5,777 nt of DNA, from NCBI GenBank assembly GCA_947445425.1, contig CANFFA010000174.1, positions 1-5,777 on the forward strand, written 5' to 3'. The number at the start of each line of letters is the position of its first letter. The stretch's first letter is position 1. The stretch comes from Paludibacteraceae bacterium (lineage in GTDB: Bacteria > Bacteroidota > Bacteroidia > Bacteroidales > Paludibacteraceae). The position numbers and the translations under genes were made by a program. Below, one piece after another: positions 1 through 5,777 of this stretch. The notes under the pieces are model-generated. The model did no database searches, had not been told where the DNA came from, and was given only the letters and a program-made list of their open reading frames with translations.

Positions 1-1
1 G

Positions 2-67
2 GACAGAATCGTTCATAAATCGATACGTTTCCAATTAAAAGGAGAAAGTCTAAGAAAAAAGTATTAA
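2..67 (+). CDS. istB: IstB-like ATP-binding protein of an IS21-family element, C-terminal end only
   Basis: The frame starting at base 2 reads DRIVHKSIRFQLKGESLRKK followed by Y and a TAA stop at 65-67. This matches the usual end of IstB helper proteins, where a D-R-(I/L)-V-H block is followed by a basic L-K-G-E-S-(L/M)-R-K tail. IstB is the AAA+ ATPase that assists the IstA transposase of IS21-family elements, and it is normally about 240-260 residues, so only about 8% is visible here. The gene enters from beyond the left edge of the window. Its position just inside the terminal repeats at 101-143 fits the standard istA-istB order, with istB next to the right end. The call rests on a short motif recalled from the family, supported by the neighbouring repeats. 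Confidence 0.82.
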   Translation, partial: DRIVHKSIRFQLKGESLRKKY

Positions 68-100
68 TTTCACATCTGCCTAATCGTTTTTGAACAAAAA

Positions 101-143
101 GTGAACGGATATCACCGGAAAACGTGAACGGGTATCACCGGAA
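101..143. repeat. Two direct 20-bp terminal repeats of the IS21-family element
   Basis: Positions 101-120 (GTGAACGGATATCACCGGAA) and 124-143 are identical except for one A-to-G change at the ninth base, and are separated by three bases (AAC), giving a 23-bp period. Repeated motifs just inside the ends are characteristic of IS21-family elements and are known transposase binding sites. The role here is inferred from position and family; the repetition itself is directly visible. A weaker partial echo (TGAACAAAAA) lies at 91-100. Confidence 0.8.
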
Positions 144-2363
144 TATGTACATGGTCCCATTGGCAGTCCATGAACCGGACTGATTGATTGGACTTGTGGT
201 TTTTATACCCGTAACGGCATCAACAATAGTACGATTCACAATATCATCCAATATATAGTTCCCCTCTACATATACTTGAAAGGACTGCTGGGTTTCACGT
301 TGATTAGCATGATATCGCAATCGAGTCCAATGGGTAAATTTCGGTGCTAAATCTGGATTTCCTATCCTAATATTAGTAGGATTTGTTTCATTACGAGAAG
401 GATCTAATTGAGAAATGGAAGGAGATTCCGAACGTCCTTTGTAATCAAATCGCAAGCTCTTTCCACTACCAATACTATACATCAAATGGCCATTTGGGGC
501 ATAATTGAAACTTTTGAATCCTGAAAATTCTGTCAATGTAGAATCAGCACCTGAGACAGCACCTTTCTGAATAAATGATAAGCTCCGTATATTAGAAGGA
601 TTATAATCCAAACCCAAGGTATACACCACTTTGTCGATTACTCCCGAATAATTAATACCCATTTGCTGTGTTAAAACGATATTCTCCAAACTTCTACTGT
701 AGGGCAAATCCAAAACAGTATATTCCCCTGTCAGTGGATTTTGTTTATAATTATTGACGATATTATCAGTATTGCTCGATCTTGTCCAATAGACAAACTG
801 GACCGAACTTTTCTCGCCAACAGGCTCTACATAAGAGAGATAGAGTCGACTATTCAGATTCAGAGATTGATTAACCCATTGTTGATTCCGCAGTACTTCA
901 CGACTCCCCACTTTATTCCGAAAGTAATAATAACGGGCATTTGTTTCTCCAACCCCATCATTATTGGTATAGCGCGAATCCAAACTCATTGAAAGTTTGC
1001 GCCTTGCCTTTTCAAAATCATGCGTAACAGTAAAAGTTCCGCCAACATTCAAAACAGGTATGGTAGAATTACTCTTGTATCGATTGGTATTGACAGAGTC
1101 ACGCTGTACATTACCGGCTTGTAGCAAAGAATAACCATCATCTGTGGTCTGTTTTGAAGTAATAGAAGCAGAAGGTGAAAACGAAAATACCCAATTATTA
1201 ATGGAGCGATTCTCTATTTTAGAACTAAAATGAATCCCTTGTTCACTACTGTATTGTTTTAGGGTATCAGTTTGATAGGAACTACTATCTTGCAAAAAAT
1301 ACTGACGAATACCTGTACGCCTTAATACCCGCTCATTAAATCCGTATGAAACATCACTATTAATAAGCCATGGAGCTTTATTATCCTTACCCGAAGAAAA
1401 ATTAACCCCACCTGAAAGAGATGAGTTCAGCCCGGGCTTTCCACTGCCCACCGTACTACCACCACTACCCAAACTCATCCCATTGATATTATTTCCATTC
1501 GCCACCACCCCAAGTTGCGATGTCTCCACCAATCTGGCAACAAAACTATTCACAGTATAACGTAACAAATCTCCCTCACTCCCATTCATCTCCTTACCAC
1601 CGCCCAAGTTATTACTCACCAACCAACCTTTTTTCTTATCTTTCTGTATACTAATATTGATGGCAATATTTTCTTCGCCATCATCCACACCGGTAAGTTT
1701 AGAAAGTTCGGATTTATCATCAATTACTTGCAATTTTTCCATAATGCTAGCAGGGATATTTTTAATGGAAAGATTCGGATTACTCCTAAAGAAATCTTTC
1801 CCATCTACCATCACCCGTTTTACCTCTTTCCCATTGACCAATATCTTCCCTTCTTCGGTAATCGTGATACCGGGTAGTTTTTTAAGTAAATCCTCTACAA
1901 CAGCATTATTTTTCAACTTATATGCAGCAGCATTATATTCCACTGTATCTTTCTTTACCACCATCTCTGCCCGTTGACCCACAACGACCGTTTCAGTTAG
2001 TTTAATTGATTTATCCAACATGACAATATCTTTCATAATCAAAACCTCACTTACGTCATCAAGCTTTACAGGCTCATAAATTGACTCATAACCCATGCAA
2101 GAAACCAATAACAAGAATTCTTTGTCTTTGCTGATGCGCAACTCGAATTGACCATCTATATTAGTAGTGGTTCCTATAATAAAGCTACTATCTTTGGTTG
2201 AAAGCAGACGCACGGAAGCAAAAGACAAGGGTACTTTTGATTGATTCTCTAAGCAGAGTATCTTTCCAGTTACTTTCTGAGAATTTAGAACACCCTGAGA
2301 AAATGAATATGAAACAAAAAAACAAAGAATGAAAAGCGTAAGCGTTAACTGTGTTTTATTCAT
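135..2363 (-). CDS. TonB-dependent-receptor-like outer-membrane beta-barrel protein, 3' end disrupted by an insertion sequence
   Basis: The 742-codon frame starts at an ATG (2361-2363). Residues 1-22 form a signal peptide: basic start, hydrophobic core, then SYSFSQG. Residues about 31-115 form a carboxypeptidase-regulatory-like beta-sandwich domain (VTGKI, then GTTTNIDGQFEL). Residues about 124-245 form a TonB-receptor plug-like domain with KKDTVEYNA, EDLLKKLPGI, GKILVNGKEVKRVMVDGKDFF and LTGVDDGEENIAINI. The rest is rich in alternating aromatic and polar strands, as in an outer-membrane barrel. Members of this Bacteroidetes group are usually about 900 residues or more. The reading frame meets the IS21-family end at 151: T737 is the last residue wholly encoded by the host gene, and M738-Y-I-F-R742 plus the TGA at 135-137 come from the element. 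The product therefore lacks the last barrel strands and the C-terminal aromatic residue needed for membrane assembly, and is probably non-functional. The ligand is unknown, and no SusD-like partner gene is visible. Confidence 0.88.
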   Translation of the reverse strand: MNKTQLTLTLFILCFFVSYSFSQGVLNSQKVTGKILCLENQSKVPLSFASVRLLSTKDSSFIIGTTTNIDGQFELRISKDKEFLLLVSCMGYESIYEPVKLDDVSEVLIMKDIVMLDKSIKLTETVVVGQRAEMVVKKDTVEYNAAAYKLKNNAVVEDLLKKLPGITITEEGKILVNGKEVKRVMVDGKDFFRSNPNLSIKNIPASIMEKLQVIDDKSELSKLTGVDDGEENIAINISIQKDKKKGWLVSNNLGGGKEMNGSEGDLLRYTVNSFVARLVETSQLGVVANGNNINGMSLGSGGSTVGSGKPGLNSSLSGGVNFSSGKDNKAPWLINSDVSYGFNERVLRRTGIRQYFLQDSSSYQTDTLKQYSSEQGIHFSSKIENRSINNWVFSFSPSASITSKQTTDDGYSLLQAGNVQRDSVNTNRYKSNSTIPVLNVGGTFTVTHDFEKARRKLSMSLDSRYTNNDGVGETNARYYYFRNKVGSREVLRNQQWVNQSLNLNSRLYLSYVEPVGEKSSVQFVYWTRSSNTDNIVNNYKQNPLTGEYTVLDLPYSRSLENIVLTQQMGINYSGVIDKVVYTLGLDYNPSNIRSLSFIQKGAVSGADSTLTEFSGFKSFNYAPNGHLMYSIGSGKSLRFDYKGRSESPSISQLDPSRNETNPTNIRIGNPDLAPKFTHWTRLRYHANQRETQQSFQVYVEGNYILDDIVNRTIVDAVTGIKTTSPINQSGSWTANGTMYIFR

Positions 2364-2724
2364 AATTTACTGTAATATTGATGCATGTGAGTGTGCTGTG
2401 ATCAAGCAAGAGGAAAGGAAAAATATTATAAATTGATTTTGAATGACAAATGAACCTAATCTCAGTACTAATCGTTTAGAAATTATTGAGGGTAAAATGG
2501 ATAATGATAGGTATAATTGTTGTTTGAAATTAGGTGAAAACGAATAAGATCTTAAGCAGCTTATAACGGGAAATCTAGTCATAAAGTATGAATTAGACCT
2601 CGATAAATACTTAATAAAACAGAAAAACAACTTTAATTCACAAAATTCACCATCCTACTGATTTTAAAATACATGCTCTGACTGAGATAATTAAAAACAA
2701 CTAAAAACGAAATACCCATCCCTT
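2364..2724. other. Intergenic region between the divergent receptor and membrane-protein genes
   Basis: These 361 bases separate two genes that start on opposite strands, so both promoters should lie here. Apart from the weak - strand promoter candidate at 2418-2450, I see no clear TAnnTTTG box for the + strand gene, no strong hairpin and no RNA gene. An 87-codon frame covers most of it on the - strand (2367-2630), but it reads as translated AT-rich spacer with no recognisable protein features. Confidence 0.6.
2418..2450 (-). promoter_or_regulatory. Possible promoter for the receptor gene
   Basis: On the - strand, TTTG (2447-2450) is followed after 21 bases by TATTTTTC (2418-2425). This differs from the Bacteroidetes -7 consensus TAnnTTTG only at the last base. 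It would give a leader of roughly 50 bases before the ATG at 2361-2363. In AT-rich DNA a near match of this kind can occur by chance, so this is only a candidate. Confidence 0.35.
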
Positions 2725-3519
2725 ATGATCGACTTTATTTACGAACTTAAAGCAAGAAATGAAAGCTTATTTTATTTTGGCTTGATTTGTTTAGCTTTTG
2801 CTCTCTTGTGCTTGGCATTAACAAAAATGACAAGCACACAGGTTTACAATATCAGTGCCTGGATCAAACCCTTAAAATTTGCATTTTCTACTTTTCTATT
2901 TTCGTGGGCAATGGCCTGGTATTGTTATTATTTACCTTCTTTCAATATCACATACTACAATTGGGTGGTAATAGTAATGTTAGGTTTCGAGATTGTTTAT
3001 ATTGCCCTACAAGCTGGTAAAGGTCAATTGTCACATTACAATTTAAGTACACCAATGTATGCTTTTCTATATTCTATGATGGCAACAGCTGCCACCTTGG
3101 TAACACTTTATACTGCTTATGTAGGTTATTTGTTTTTTGCAAATGATTTCCCAAGCTTACCCACCTATTATGTATGGGCCATACGATGGGGCATCGTCTT
3201 GTTTGTTATGTTTTCATTCGAAGGTTTTGTGATGGGCTCTCGACTTACCCATACCATTGGTGGACCTGATGGCGGTGCTGGGATTCCGTTCTTGAACTGG
3301 AGTACAAAATTTGGAGATCCTAGAGTAGCACATTTTATTGGGATGCATGCCCTTCAAGTGCTACCGATACTGGCTTTCTATTTACTTAAAAACACCAAAA
3401 CAATTCTGTTGGCTTCTATTGTTTATGCACTACTAGCTTTATTTACTTTGGTTCAAGCATTACAAGGCAGGCCTTTACATAAAAAGGAAAGTGATCAAAA
3501 TGAAGTACAAATAAAATAA
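2725..3519 (+). CDS. Uncharacterised membrane protein with about seven transmembrane segments
   Basis: The 264-residue product starts at ATG 2725 and stops at TAA 3517-3519. Hydrophobic segments lie at about residues 15-33, 48-69, 78-97, 110-138, 148-171, 200-221 and 225-247, with a short charged C-terminal tail, so it should sit in the inner membrane. Features that look like conserved motifs are: WIKPLKF (46-52) leading into segment 2; E89 and Q96 in segment 3, followed by GKGQLSHYN (98-106); E166 in segment 5; a glycine-rich loop GGPDGGAGIPFLNWS (179-193); and GDPRVAHFIGMHALQVLP (197-214), which places H203 and H208 five residues apart at the start of segment 6. I recall similar unnamed bacterial membrane proteins with SHxN and AHFxGxHALQ-type motifs, but no established function. 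Buried acidic residues and paired histidines could bind a metal or haem, which is speculation. No neighbouring gene is co-oriented closely enough to suggest an operon; no Shine-Dalgarno sequence is visible, as is usual in Bacteroidetes. Confidence 0.85.
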   Translation: MIDFIYELKARNESLFYFGLICLAFALLCLALTKMTSTQVYNISAWIKPLKFAFSTFLFSWAMAWYCYYLPSFNITYYNWVVIVMLGFEIVYIALQAGKGQLSHYNLSTPMYAFLYSMMATAATLVTLYTAYVGYLFFANDFPSLPTYYVWAIRWGIVLFVMFSFEGFVMGSRLTHTIGGPDGGAGIPFLNWSTKFGDPRVAHFIGMHALQVLPILAFYLLKNTKTILLASIVYALLALFTLVQALQGRPLHKKESDQNEVQIK

Positions 3520-3550
3520 ATCGGTTTCAAAAGATACCTAACACAAGCTT

Positions 3551-3628
3551 TTTAGAACGCAAATAACGCAAGTTTACGCAAATTAGAGTCTCTTAATTTG
3601 CGTAAACTTGCGTTATTTGCGTTCTAAA
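3551..3628. repeat. Perfect 35-bp inverted repeat with 8-base loop, built from 9-10-bp repeats
   Basis: The left arm 3551-3585 is exactly complementary to the right arm 3594-3628; the loop 3586-3593 is GAGTCTCT. Each arm contains three copies of the core ACGCAA (left arm at 3557, 3566 and 3576, so 9- and 10-base spacing), within the units AACGCAAAT, AACGCAAGT and TACGCAAAT. It starts 32 bases after the stop codon of the membrane-protein gene. No run of T follows the right arm, so it is not a classic intrinsic terminator, although the transcript would fold into a very stable hairpin. It resembles the palindromic intergenic repeats seen in some Bacteroidetes genomes; whether it is repeated elsewhere cannot be seen from this window. 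Confidence 0.9.
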
Positions 3629-3685
3629 TTCCTTACTGATTAATCCGAATTACATGCGTGCTAATACTTAAACATTATAATAAAG

Positions 3686-3726
3686 AAAAAAAGCACTTAA
3701 ACCATATTAGTTTAAGTGCTTTTTTT
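3686..3726. terminator. Bidirectional intrinsic terminator between the membrane-protein and tRNA-Phe genes
   Basis: Arms AGCACTTAAAC (3692-3702) and GTTTAAGTGCT (3710-3720) pair perfectly around a 7-base loop. They are flanked by A6 (3686-3691) and T6 (3721-3726), which provide a U-tract in either direction. It lies just past the 3' end of the - strand tRNA gene and about 170 bases downstream of the + strand membrane-protein gene, so it can end both converging transcripts. Confidence 0.9.
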
Positions 3727-3730
3727 GTTG

Positions 3731-3803
3731 TGGCGTCACCGGGATTCGAACCTGGGACACAAGGATTTTCAGTCCTTTGCTCTACCAACTGAGCTATGAC
3801 GCC
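3731..3803 (-). tRNA. tRNA-Phe (anticodon GAA)
   Basis: The - strand folds into a complete 73-base cloverleaf: acceptor GGCGTCA paired with TGACGCC, D arm GCTC-AGTTGGTA-GAGC, anticodon stem AAGGA/TCCTT around CTGAAAA (anticodon GAA, phenylalanine), variable loop GTGTC, T loop TTCGAAT, and discriminator A at 3731. The CCA tail is not encoded (the next bases are CAAC), so it must be added by the CCA-adding enzyme. The T stem pairs CCAGG with CCCGG, leaving an A-C mismatch at its middle pair (positions 51-63 in tRNA numbering); the other four pairs are intact, so the gene is probably functional. A consensus promoter lies upstream and a strong terminator immediately downstream, so it is a single-gene transcription unit. 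Confidence 0.97.
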
Positions 3804-3819
3804 TTCTGTATTGCGAGTG

Positions 3820-3850
3820 CAAAGGTAGTGCTTTATTTTATTTCTACAAA
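3820..3850 (-). promoter_or_regulatory. Consensus Bacteroidetes promoter for tRNA-Phe
   Basis: On the - strand, TTTG (3847-3850) is followed by exactly 19 bases and then TACCTTTG (3820-3827). This fits the -33 TTTG / -7 TAnnTTTG pattern recognised by the primary sigma factor of Bacteroidetes. Transcription would start roughly 10 bases before the mature tRNA 5' end at 3803. The match is complete and correctly placed for a highly expressed RNA gene. Confidence 0.85.
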
Positions 3851-4043
3851 TAGTTTGAGAACAAAATTAGCAAAAAGTTTATAAAAACCATTCTCTAAAA
3901 CTATAATGCATTGTTAATGTATAAAATAGCAATTTCAAAAAAATAAGGATTAAGATGAATTTCTCAGAAGTGATACGATAATCGGTCTTTTGCGCACTTT
4001 TATGAATGACATAAAGCAAGACTTATTATTCATGATTTTTATG

Positions 4044-4051
4044 TATTTTTG
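4044..4051 (+). promoter_or_regulatory. Probable -7 box of the lepA promoter
   Basis: TATTTTTG fits the Bacteroidetes -7 consensus TAnnTTTG and lies 65 bases before the lepA start codon, giving a leader of about 55-60 bases. No good TTTG sits 19-21 bases upstream, so the -33 element is weak or absent and the call is moderate. Confidence 0.5.
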
Positions 4052-4116
4052 CAGGCCCATTGTAGTACATTCATTGAAACAGTGGCCAATTTTATAAATA
4101 GCACATTGATTTACGT

Positions 4117-5777
4117 ATGAAAAATATCCGGAATTTTTGCATCATAGCCCATATCGATCATGGGAAAAGTACCCTTGCCGATAGATTATTGGAATTTACC
4201 AACACAGTTGCCGGCAAGGAAATGCAAGCTCAAGTACTCGACAATATGGATTTGGAGCGTGAACGGGGTATTACCATTAAAAGTCACGCCATTCAAATGG
4301 CTTACAAGCTAAAGGATGAAGAGTATGTCTTTAATTTAATTGATACCCCTGGACACGTAGATTTTTCTTATGAAGTATCACGTTCCATTGCTGCCTGCGA
4401 AGGTGCATTGCTGATTGTGGATGCAACACAAGGAATTCAAGCACAAACCATATCAAATTTATACATGGCTTTGGAGCATGATTTAGAGATTATTCCAATC
4501 ATGAATAAAATGGACATGGACAATGCCATGCCTGACGAAGTGGAAGATCAAATCATTGAACTACTCGGCTGTAAACGTGAAGAAATCCTTCGTGCCAGCG
4601 GAAAAACAGGATTGGGAGTTATGGATATCTTAGAAGCAATTGTCACCCGTGTGCCTGCACCCAAAGGTGATCCTGAAGCTCCTTTACAATGCTTGATTTT
4701 TGACTCAGTGTTCAACTCTTTCCGTGGTATCATTGCTTACTTTAAAATTGTAAATGGTACCATCAACAAAGGAGATCTCGTTAAATTTGTCAATACAGAA
4801 AAAGAGTACAATGCTGAAGAGATTGGAATTCTTAAGCTTGAAATGTCACCGACCAAAACCCTTAGTGCGGGAAATGTAGGTTATATCATCTCCGGAATCA
4901 AGACTTCCAAAGAAGTAAAAGTAGGAGATACCATTACACATGTCAAACGTCCGTGTACAGTTTCAATTGATGGTTTTCAAGAGGTAAAACCAATGGTATT
5001 TGCGGGTGTTTATCCTATAGATACTGATGATTTCGAAGATTTACGTGCTTCTATAGAAAAACTGCAACTAAATGATGCCTCACTAACTTTTGAAGCAGAA
5101 TCTTCTGTGGCTTTGGGTTTTGGATTTCGTTGCGGGTTCTTAGGGATGTTGCACATGGAGATTATCCAAGAGCGTTTGGACCGTGAGTTCGACATGAACG
5201 TGATCACTACCGTTCCAAACGTATCCTATAAAGTCTATACCAACAAAGGAGATTTAGTTGAAGTACACAATCCTTCAGGTTTACCTGATATTATGGCCAT
5301 AGACAGAATTGAAGAACCTTATATTCGTGCCTCCATCATTACACGAACTGACTATATCGGTCAAATCATGAACTTGTGTTTGGGTAAAAGAGGTGAGTTG
5401 ATCAAACAAAATTATATATCCGGTAACCGTATGGAATTAATTTACGACTTACCTTTGGGTGAAATCGTATTTGATTTTTATGATAGATTAAAAAGTATTT
5501 CCAAGGGCTACGCTTCTTTCGATTACCACATGAATGGTTTTCGCCCATCTAAATTAATCCGCTTGGATATTCTTCTCAATGGTGAACCTGTTGATGCTCT
5601 CTCTTGTCTTATTCACGTAGATAACGCAGTTCCACTAGGCAAAAGGATGTGTGAGAAATTAAAAGAACTGATCCCACGCCAACAATTCGACATTGCTATT
5701 CAAGCAGCAATTGGGGCTAAGATTATCTCTAGAGAAACCATCAAGGCAGTACGAAAAGATGTTACTGCCAAATGTTA
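4117..5777 (+). CDS. lepA: Elongation factor 4 (LepA), ribosome-binding GTPase; 3' end beyond window
   Basis: The frame opens at ATG 4117 ([19 protein letters not shown]) and stays open for 553 codons to the window edge. LepA is about 600 residues, so roughly 45 are missing. GTPase motifs are all present: G1 AHIDHGKST (11-19), G2 RGIT (50-53), G3 DTPGH (76-80, with the catalytic-type histidine H80), G4 NKMD (130-133) and G5 SGKTG (161-165, where many homologues have SAKTG). Domain II follows from about 190. The [27 protein letters not shown] block (328-354) and the LepA-specific C-terminal stretch [21 protein letters not shown] (519-539) separate it from EF-G. The start aligns with the E. coli LepA N-terminus (MKNIRNF). 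Family knowledge: LepA binds ribosomes, has been linked to back-translocation and to efficient initiation or 30S assembly, and is usually dispensable in rich medium. No lepB signal-peptidase gene is visible before it, unlike in E. coli; what follows is outside the window. Confidence 0.98.
   Translation, partial: MKNIRNFCIIAHIDHGKSTLADRLLEFTNTVAGKEMQAQVLDNMDLERERGITIKSHAIQMAYKLKDEEYVFNLIDTPGHVDFSYEVSRSIAACEGALLIVDATQGIQAQTISNLYMALEHDLEIIPIMNKMDMDNAMPDEVEDQIIELLGCKREEILRASGKTGLGVMDILEAIVTRVPAPKGDPEAPLQCLIFDSVFNSFRGIIAYFKIVNGTINKGDLVKFVNTEKEYNAEEIGILKLEMSPTKTLSAGNVGYIISGIKTSKEVKVGDTITHVKRPCTVSIDGFQEVKPMVFAGVYPIDTDDFEDLRASIEKLQLNDASLTFEAESSVALGFGFRCGFLGMLHMEIIQERLDREFDMNVITTVPNVSYKVYTNKGDLVEVHNPSGLPDIMAIDRIEEPYIRASIITRTDYIGQIMNLCLGKRGELIKQNYISGNRMELIYDLPLGEIVFDFYDRLKSISKGYASFDYHMNGFRPSKLIRLDILLNGEPVDALSCLIHVDNAVPLGKRMCEKLKELIPRQQFDIAIQAAIGAKIISRETIKAVRKDVTAKC

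Larger units (their letters stand above)
1..151 (+). mobile_element. Right end of an IS21-family insertion sequence
   Basis: This stretch holds the end of istB (stop at 65-67), about 33 bases of non-coding DNA, and two near-identical 20-bp repeats leading to the tip TGTACA at 146-151. IS21-family elements typically have a terminal TG...CA and several internal repeats near each end where the IstA transposase binds. Placing the boundary at 151 makes the outer strand begin 5'-TGTACATATTCCGGTG. From 152 onwards the - strand encodes normal receptor sequence. The left end, istA and most of istB lie outside the window, so the boundary is set to within a few bases and the target-site duplication cannot be confirmed. 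Confidence 0.8.
3804..4116. other. Intergenic region between divergent tRNA-Phe and lepA
   Basis: This 313-base AT-rich stretch holds the tRNA-Phe promoter on the - strand (3820-3850) and a likely lepA -7 box on the + strand (4044-4051). The middle, about 3851-4040, contains no convincing reading frame, RNA gene, strong hairpin or repeat. Confidence 0.6.

Noticed and set aside
741..992. 83-codon open frame on the + strand
   Set aside because: It lies wholly inside the well-supported receptor gene on the opposite strand, with no protein features of its own.
1657..1977. 106-codon open frame on the + strand
   Set aside because: It is antisense to the plug-domain region of the receptor; its Ser/Phe/Ile-rich composition is what the complement of that coding sequence produces.
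2367..2630. 87-codon open frame on the - strand upstream of the receptor gene
   Set aside because: It has a low-complexity composition typical of translated AT-rich spacer and no domain or motif, and it occupies the region where the receptor promoter should lie.
2787..3020. 77-codon open frame on the + strand in another phase
   Set aside because: It is embedded in the seven-helix membrane protein gene; its hydrophobicity follows from the T-rich codons of the real frame.
3586..3593. Extension of the 35-bp stem into the GAGTCTCT loop
   Set aside because: Any further pairing needs a G-T wobble followed by a mismatch, or an impossibly small loop, so the perfect arms end at 3585 and 3594.
3551..3628. 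CRISPR-like array or attachment site at the ACGCAA repeats
   Set aside because: The repeats are too short, lack unique spacers and are part of a palindrome. There are no cas genes, and the tRNA 3' end is not duplicated nearby as it would be at an integration site.
4548..5207. Two short - strand open frames (4548-4733 and 5010-5207)
   Set aside because: Both are antisense to strongly conserved lepA coding sequence and have no recognisable features.

Overview
The window looks like a chromosomal segment from a member of the Bacteroidetes, probably Flavobacteriia, Sphingobacteriia or a relative; I cannot name a genus. The reasons are: AT-rich DNA; start codons without clear Shine-Dalgarno sequences; a textbook TTTG-N19-TAnnTTTG promoter in front of the tRNA gene; and a large outer-membrane receptor with a carboxypeptidase-regulatory-like N-terminal domain, typical of this phylum.

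Layout. Positions 1-151 are the right end of an IS21-family insertion sequence: the last 21 codons of istB on the + strand, a short non-coding stretch, two 20-bp terminal repeats and a TGTACA tip. The element sits inside a TonB-dependent-receptor-like gene on the - strand (start codon at 2361-2363). That gene's reading frame runs into the element and stops within its terminal repeat at 135, so the predicted product has lost the end of its beta-barrel and gained about five element-encoded residues. Positions 2364-2724 are intergenic. Positions 2725-3519 (+) encode an uncharacterised protein with about seven membrane segments. Between it and the next gene lie a 35-bp perfect inverted repeat (3551-3628) and a strong two-way terminator (3686-3726). 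A tRNA-Phe(GAA) gene follows on the - strand (3731-3803) with its own promoter. From 4117 to the window end, lepA (elongation factor 4) runs on the + strand and is cut by the window edge after 553 codons.

The genes do not form one pathway. lepA and tRNA-Phe are both translation genes but are divergently transcribed from separate promoters. The membrane-protein gene and the tRNA gene converge on the terminator. I see no CRISPR array, toxin-antitoxin pair, defence cassette or other new multi-gene system. The points most worth a second look are the insertion-sequence disruption of the receptor gene and the long palindrome built from 9-10-bp repeats.
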